Assembly: GCA_024220525.1 (NCBI GenBank)
Contig: JAMYWO010000034.1
Coordinates: 64,001-75,637, forward strand
DNA length: 11,637 bases
Reading direction: 5' to 3'
Source of the DNA: Cochliopodium minus
Lineage: Eukaryota > Discosea > Himatismenida > Cochliopodiidae
Numbering within the stretch: position 1 is the stretch's first letter; each line of letters begins with the position of its first letter. Below, in pieces: positions 8,039 through 11,637 of this stretch. The position numbers were made by a program, and so were the translations under genes. The notes below the pieces were generated by a model. It worked only from the letters and a program-made list of their open reading frames with translations. It was not told the origin of the DNA and made no database searches.

Positions 8039-9350
8039 CTATTTTGAAAATTTGTTTTGGATTTCCATCAAAACAGCAGAAGTAAAAGAAGAAAAGATGA
8101 AAGATGAAAGGTTCAAAACCATATGATCAAGTTGATTCTCTTGTTTCTCTTGATCATCCTGACCTTGACCAAAAATGTTGTACCAAACAGACTTGATGAG
8201 AGAAGGTTTGTTTTGGAAAGAAAAGGACTGGATATAAAGATCTTGCTTTAGAAAAGTTTTGGCTTTTTCTAAATGAGTTTTCAGATGATCAAAATTATCA
8301 GTTTGAGAAAACAAAGCAGGTACCAATCTCTGAACAACAAGATAGGTTTCTAAACATTAAAATAATATTTTTATTTAAAGTTTTTTTTTTTCAATAAATT
8401 TTTTTTTATGAAATTTTTTACCATGAAAATCGAGAGGCATTAATTTATCTCCCAGAGTATCCATTACTGCAGCACATAGGTATGGATGGAAGACAGGAAA
8501 ACATTCTCCAATCGAAAAATAATAATCGTATAGGATACCCAAGTTGAAGATGTTCATTTCCCTGCATAATAGGCACAACGCCCATTTGAAACACAAAAGA
8601 TTAAGACTGATATCCATTTTTTTTAGATGATTAGATAATTTTGCTGAAAAAAAAAAGTTGAAATATTTCATTTTTTGAATTTAAACTCGATTTACCATTC
8701 TGCTTTTCAATGATATCATTCATCTTCTCAATCATTTCTCCTGCGAATACTGTTTCATTCAATTTGTAACATTCTTTGAGCCAATCCAACATTTTATGAA
8801 CTAAAATATAGATAATGAAAATTTAATTAAAAGAGGATAGATTGATTTTGATCTTACGAGAAAAGAAAGAATCGATTTCTAAATTAGCTAAATCAATATC
8901 ACTCAATGATATCTCTGTTTCTTTTTTTATTTCCACATATTCATATAAATAAAAAAAGATGATCCTTGCGAGGAGATCGTTCATTCCTTGAAAATAACCA
9001 ATATTCTTATTCTTCTTTGATATCAGGTATAATATCCGATTCAAAATCTCTTGTATTCCTTTATTTTGAAATATCTTTGGATATTCCACTATTGTAGTCC
9101 TTTTACAATCCACCCCTATTTGATATCTTAATTTTTCTTCTTCTTCATCAATCTCTATTTTGTCATAATCGTTGTATGTGTAGATTATCTTTTTATATTC
9201 TTCCAATATCATATTCCTTTTCAATCCATTCAAATTTTTGCTCAGTGGAGTTATTCCGAAAAATATTTTCCACACTTTATACTTCACACTGGGCTCTAAT
9301 ATCCCATTTTCTGCTATTGTTTTCAATTTTTTGAGATCAATTTCTTCCAT
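8039..9350 (-). CDS. TBC-domain Rab GTPase-activating protein, TBC1D22-like
   Basis: Four exons (9350-8858, 8800-8696, 8643-8422, 8349-8039) give 376 residues ending in TAG. The TBC domain fills about residues 10-290. The entry block is NGILEPSVKYKVWKIFFG. The arginine finger is in IGVDCKRT (Arg84) and the glutamine finger in GYFQGMND (Gln121), so both catalytic residues are present and GAP activity on a Rab is expected. Later blocks are FKWALCLLCREM and FHPYLCAAVMDTLGDK; the first block and the FH-Y-CAA block resemble TBC1D22 proteins. The C-terminal 80 residues are polar and helical with no domain I know. The frame stays open upstream of Met 9350 with protein-like sequence; a 4-nt first exon ATGG at 9453-9450 joined to 9403 would add 19 residues. 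It lies 239 bp, or 135 bp with the longer start, downstream of the Ras gene. Confidence 0.88.
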
Positions 9351-9558
9351 TGAAATTATTCTTTCTATCTCTTCTCTTTGAGAGAACCTATCTTTGAAGA
9401 ATTCTTTCGAATTATTTAAATGTTGAAAATAAAGACAAAATATAGATACCCATTATTCTTTGATTGTTTGAGACAAAAATTTTTTTTTTTTATTTTATTG
9501 ATATAAACACTTAATTTTACAAAATTTTAAATTTGATAAAGAGTGAAAATGGAAGATG

Positions 9559-9564
9559 TTTATT
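9559..9564 (-). promoter_or_regulatory. Candidate polyadenylation signal of the Ras-like gene
   Basis: The coding strand reads AATAAA 25 nt after the TAA stop of the Ras-like gene, well placed for a poly(A) signal. In DNA this AT-rich the hexamer is common by chance, so it is only a candidate. Confidence 0.3.
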
Positions 9565-9588
9565 TTATGGTTCCCAATTTCTTCCATT

Positions 9589-10213
9589 TTATAAGATGCT
9601 GCATTTTGCTTTTTTGTTTCCTTTGATTGGTTTTCTATCTTGTTGAATTTTGCGAACAAGATGGAAGACAGGTTCGTCAATATTGATTCTCTTCTTGGCA
9701 GATGATTCAAAAAAATGGATGTTCTCATATTTAGCAAAGGATTTCGCTTCTTCATGAGATACTTCTCTTTTATCATCCAAATCACATTTATTACCAACCA
9801 ATACAACAGGGATTTGATTGAGATCATATTTCACTCTTTTGATTGACTCCAAAATCTCGGTTAATTGCTCAAATGAGATCCTGCTTACAATGGAATACAA
9901 TAAAATGAATCCTTCAGATTCTCTTATCCATTGATCACGCAATGCAGAAAATTCTTCTTGTCCTGCAGTGTCCAAAATTTCCAATCTGCACATATTTCCA
10001 TCCAATTCCAAATTTCTGGTATAACTATCTTCAATTGTTGGATCATATGCCTCAACAAAGTGAGAAGCACAAAATTGAATGGTACTAAAACAAAATTTTT
10101 TGAAAATGTTAAAATTATAAGAAAAAATCAAATTTTTTTTAATTTTACAATGCTGTTTTTCCAGTACCACCGTCTCCCAATACACATAACTTATAATTTG
10201 AAGAAGAACTCAT
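9589..10213 (-). CDS. Ras-family small GTPase, prenylated
   Basis: Two exons, 10213-10149 and 10084-9589, give 186 residues ending in TAA. The intron is 64 nt, GTAAAA to TTTTAG. All G boxes are present: P-loop GDGGTGKT at 13-20, effector loop YDPTIEDSY at 35-43, DTAGQEE at 60-66, NKCD at 120-123 and ESSAK at 148-152. The effector loop is of the Ras/Rap type, not Rab or Rho. The residues that match human Ras Gly12 and Gln61 (Gly15, Gln64) are intact, so it should cycle normally. The protein ends in a basic stretch and a CSIL box; a final Leu favours geranylgeranylation over farnesylation. It should act at the inner face of a membrane as a signalling switch. It is transcribed away from the eEF1A-like gene. 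Phe22 replaces the usual Leu at the splice junction. Confidence 0.95.
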
Positions 10214-11153
10214 TTAGATAAAAATTTTTTCGATTTAAGAGCTTGGTTTTTTTTTGTATTGAGTAAATTTTAAATTTTTTTTTTTTATTTTTTTTTATTT
10301 TGAACAATAATAAAATTTTTTTTGTATATATTTTTTTTTAAAATACCTTTCCAAAAATAGAAAAATAAAAATAGACTAATCTGATCAAATCATCAAATAA
10401 CTGTCTTTATTCATCAAATTTTTATAGTTAAATTTGACAGTTTAAATAACTTTTATAATTTTTCCAAGCTGTCATTAGATTTACAACTTATTCGCAAGCG
10501 TTTTCCAATACTTTGATTAACAACATTTCAAGACATTCAAAGGTATTTTTTTTTTCTTTAAGATTATATTTTTTTGACTTAATATTTTGACAGTTAAACA
10601 AAAATTTATTTATTAAAAATTAATTTAAAAAAGAAAAATTTAAAAAAACTTAAGAAAAAAAGTTTTAATTCAGTTTAATGACAAACAAAGTTTTAAATGG
10701 GTTTATATCCTTAATTGTTCTTTTTTCTTTATTTTTATATTTTATTCATGTTTAAACAAAGAAAGCAGTTGATTCTGACTTTTCTTTATATTTTCATTTT
10801 TTCTTCTTCTAATCAATAATTTTCAAATTTAATTAAAAGCAAGCTGTTTTTATACACTCAAATATTTTAATGATTTATAAGTTTTCAGAATTAACAAAAA
10901 ATCATATTTTTGATGAAAAATAAAATTGATTGTTTATAACTTTCTTTGATAATCTCATAACAGAAATTACAATATAATATTGAATTTAAGACTATTTATT
11001 TCTTACAATTTTCCTTCAAGTGTAAGATTAATCATTTCTTACTATTTTCTCAAAATCCTTTTATATTTTTCCTATTTGATGCTTTTCAAAAAAAAAAAAA
11101 ATATAAATAATCTAATAAAAATAAAAAAAAAACCAAACCTTTAAAAATATAAA
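10214..11153. promoter_or_regulatory. Divergent promoter region between the Ras-like and eEF1A-like genes
   Basis: This 940-bp AT-rich stretch separates two genes transcribed in opposite directions, so both core promoters should lie here. No coding frame, tRNA or snRNA is visible. Three copies of GACAGTT or its complement occur at 10399-10405, 10436-10442 and 10589-10595, the first two as an inverted pair; a further CTGTCA lies at 10469-10474. The stretch 10465-10542 is less AT-rich and ends AAAG followed by GTATTTTTTTTTT, a donor-like site. An acceptor-like TTTTGACAG ends at 10593. This could be a 5' UTR exon and a 51-nt intron of the eEF1A-like gene. The remainder, 10600-11150, is A/T-rich with nothing I can name. 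Confidence 0.4.
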
Positions 11154-11637
11154 ATGAGCAAAGATAAAAACGCAGGAAAAGAACATATTTCTATCGTCAT
11201 TGCAGGGCATGTCGATTCTGGAAAATCTACTACCACTGGTAGACTTATCTACGATCTTGGTGGAATCCCAGAAAGGTAAAAAAATAACTTCAAATATTAT
11301 TTAGAATATAGCTGAAAATTATAAAATATAATCAATTGATATTCAAAATATTTTGATTAAAAAATTTCCTTCATAATAAAAATATTAATGTATCTTTTTA
11401 TAATCTAAACAGAGAAATGGTTAAATTGAGAGAAGAAGCTAAACTTCACGGAAAGGAATCCTTCGAATTTGCTTTTTTTATGGATAGACAAGAAGAGGAA
11501 AGAAGAAGAGGTATCACCATTGTTTGCACAGTCAAACAATTTTACACTGAAACCAAATTCTTCACCATCATTGATGCTCCTGGACACAAGGATTTCATTA
11601 AAAATATGATTTCTGGAGCTTCCCAAGCTGATGTAGG
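11154..11637 (+). CDS. eEF1A-like translation elongation GTPase (5' part)
   Basis: Exon 1 (11154-11275) and exon 2 (11413 to the window edge) are split by a 137-nt GT-AG intron after GGIPE(R). The visible 115 residues are the start of a translational GTPase: G1 [15 protein letters not shown] for G2, and [12 protein letters not shown] for G3. These are the eEF1A signatures and would bind GTP for delivery of aminoacyl-tRNA to the ribosome. The sequence between them departs from the usual eEF1[11 protein letters not shown] in place of [24 protein letters not shown] in place of LDKLKAERERGITI, and VCTVKQF in place of the common SLWKF stretch. It may be the organism's main, divergent eEF1A, or a paralog such as an EFL, HBS1 or eRF3 relative. 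Position of the GTPase domain at the very N-terminus argues against HBS1 and eRF3. The 3' part is outside the window. Confidence 0.9.

Noticed and set aside
3796-10213. Functional link between the geranylgeranyl-reductase-like enzyme and geranylgeranylation of the Ras protein
   Set aside because: Protein prenylation uses unreduced geranylgeranyl diphosphate, and the reductase motif is degraded, so shared vocabulary is not evidence.
9931-10221. Plus-strand frame across the Ras gene
   Set aside because: It is antisense to the G-domain exons and has no domain.
10465-10542. Small structured RNA gene in the less AT-rich patch of the divergent promoter
   Set aside because: I could find no cloverleaf, A/B box or snRNA signature; a 5' UTR exon is the simpler reading.
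11405-11626. Minus-strand frame antisense to eEF1A exon 2
   Set aside because: It is the shadow of a secure coding exon.

Overview
This window looks like nuclear DNA of a very AT-rich unicellular eukaryote. Genes are broken by short introns of about 46-200 nt, nearly all GT-AG and beginning GTAAAA or similar. Intergenic DNA is poly(A)/poly(T)-rich, and the recognisable products are eukaryotic: a Ras GTPase, a TBC Rab-GAP, an F-box protein and an eEF1A-like factor. I cannot name the species. A free-living amoeba or amoeboflagellate, for example a heterolobosean, is a guess from gene style only. There are no bacterial operon signals, tRNAs, CRISPR arrays or complete transposons that I can see.

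Layout. Seven genes are read on the minus strand, from right to left: a Ras-like GTPase (10213-9589), a TBC1D22-like Rab-GAP (9350-8039, possibly starting at 9453), a GT69/CAP59-type glycosyltransferase (7890-6267), a membrane-anchored geranylgeranyl-reductase-like flavoprotein (6130-3796), an F-box protein (3753-2790), and two tandem paralogous four-pass membrane proteins (2415-1522 and 1238-415). One gene, an eEF1A-like GTPase, runs on the plus strand from 11154 and is cut by the window edge. A possible C-terminal coding tail of a plus-strand gene occupies bases 1-42. The largest non-coding stretch, 10214-11153, lies between the divergently transcribed Ras and eEF1A-like genes and probably holds both promoters.

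Every multi-exon model here was built by hand from splice sites, phase and family motifs. All complete models sum to a multiple of three: 222, 251, 271, 498, 430, 376 and 186 residues. The least certain parts are the F-box intron, the last exon of the glycosyltransferase, the first intron of the flavoprotein and the first exon of the TBC gene.

I see no evidence that the genes form one pathway. Themes they share are membrane and secretory biology (Golgi-type glycosyltransferase, Rab-GAP, lipid-type reductase, four-pass proteins) and small-GTPase signalling. The most unusual items are the tandem membrane-protein pair with a shared MLYEKREYE start, a GC-AG intron in one of them, the flavoprotein with an intact FAD frame but a degraded substrate motif, and a glycosyltransferase family best known from fungal capsule synthesis.
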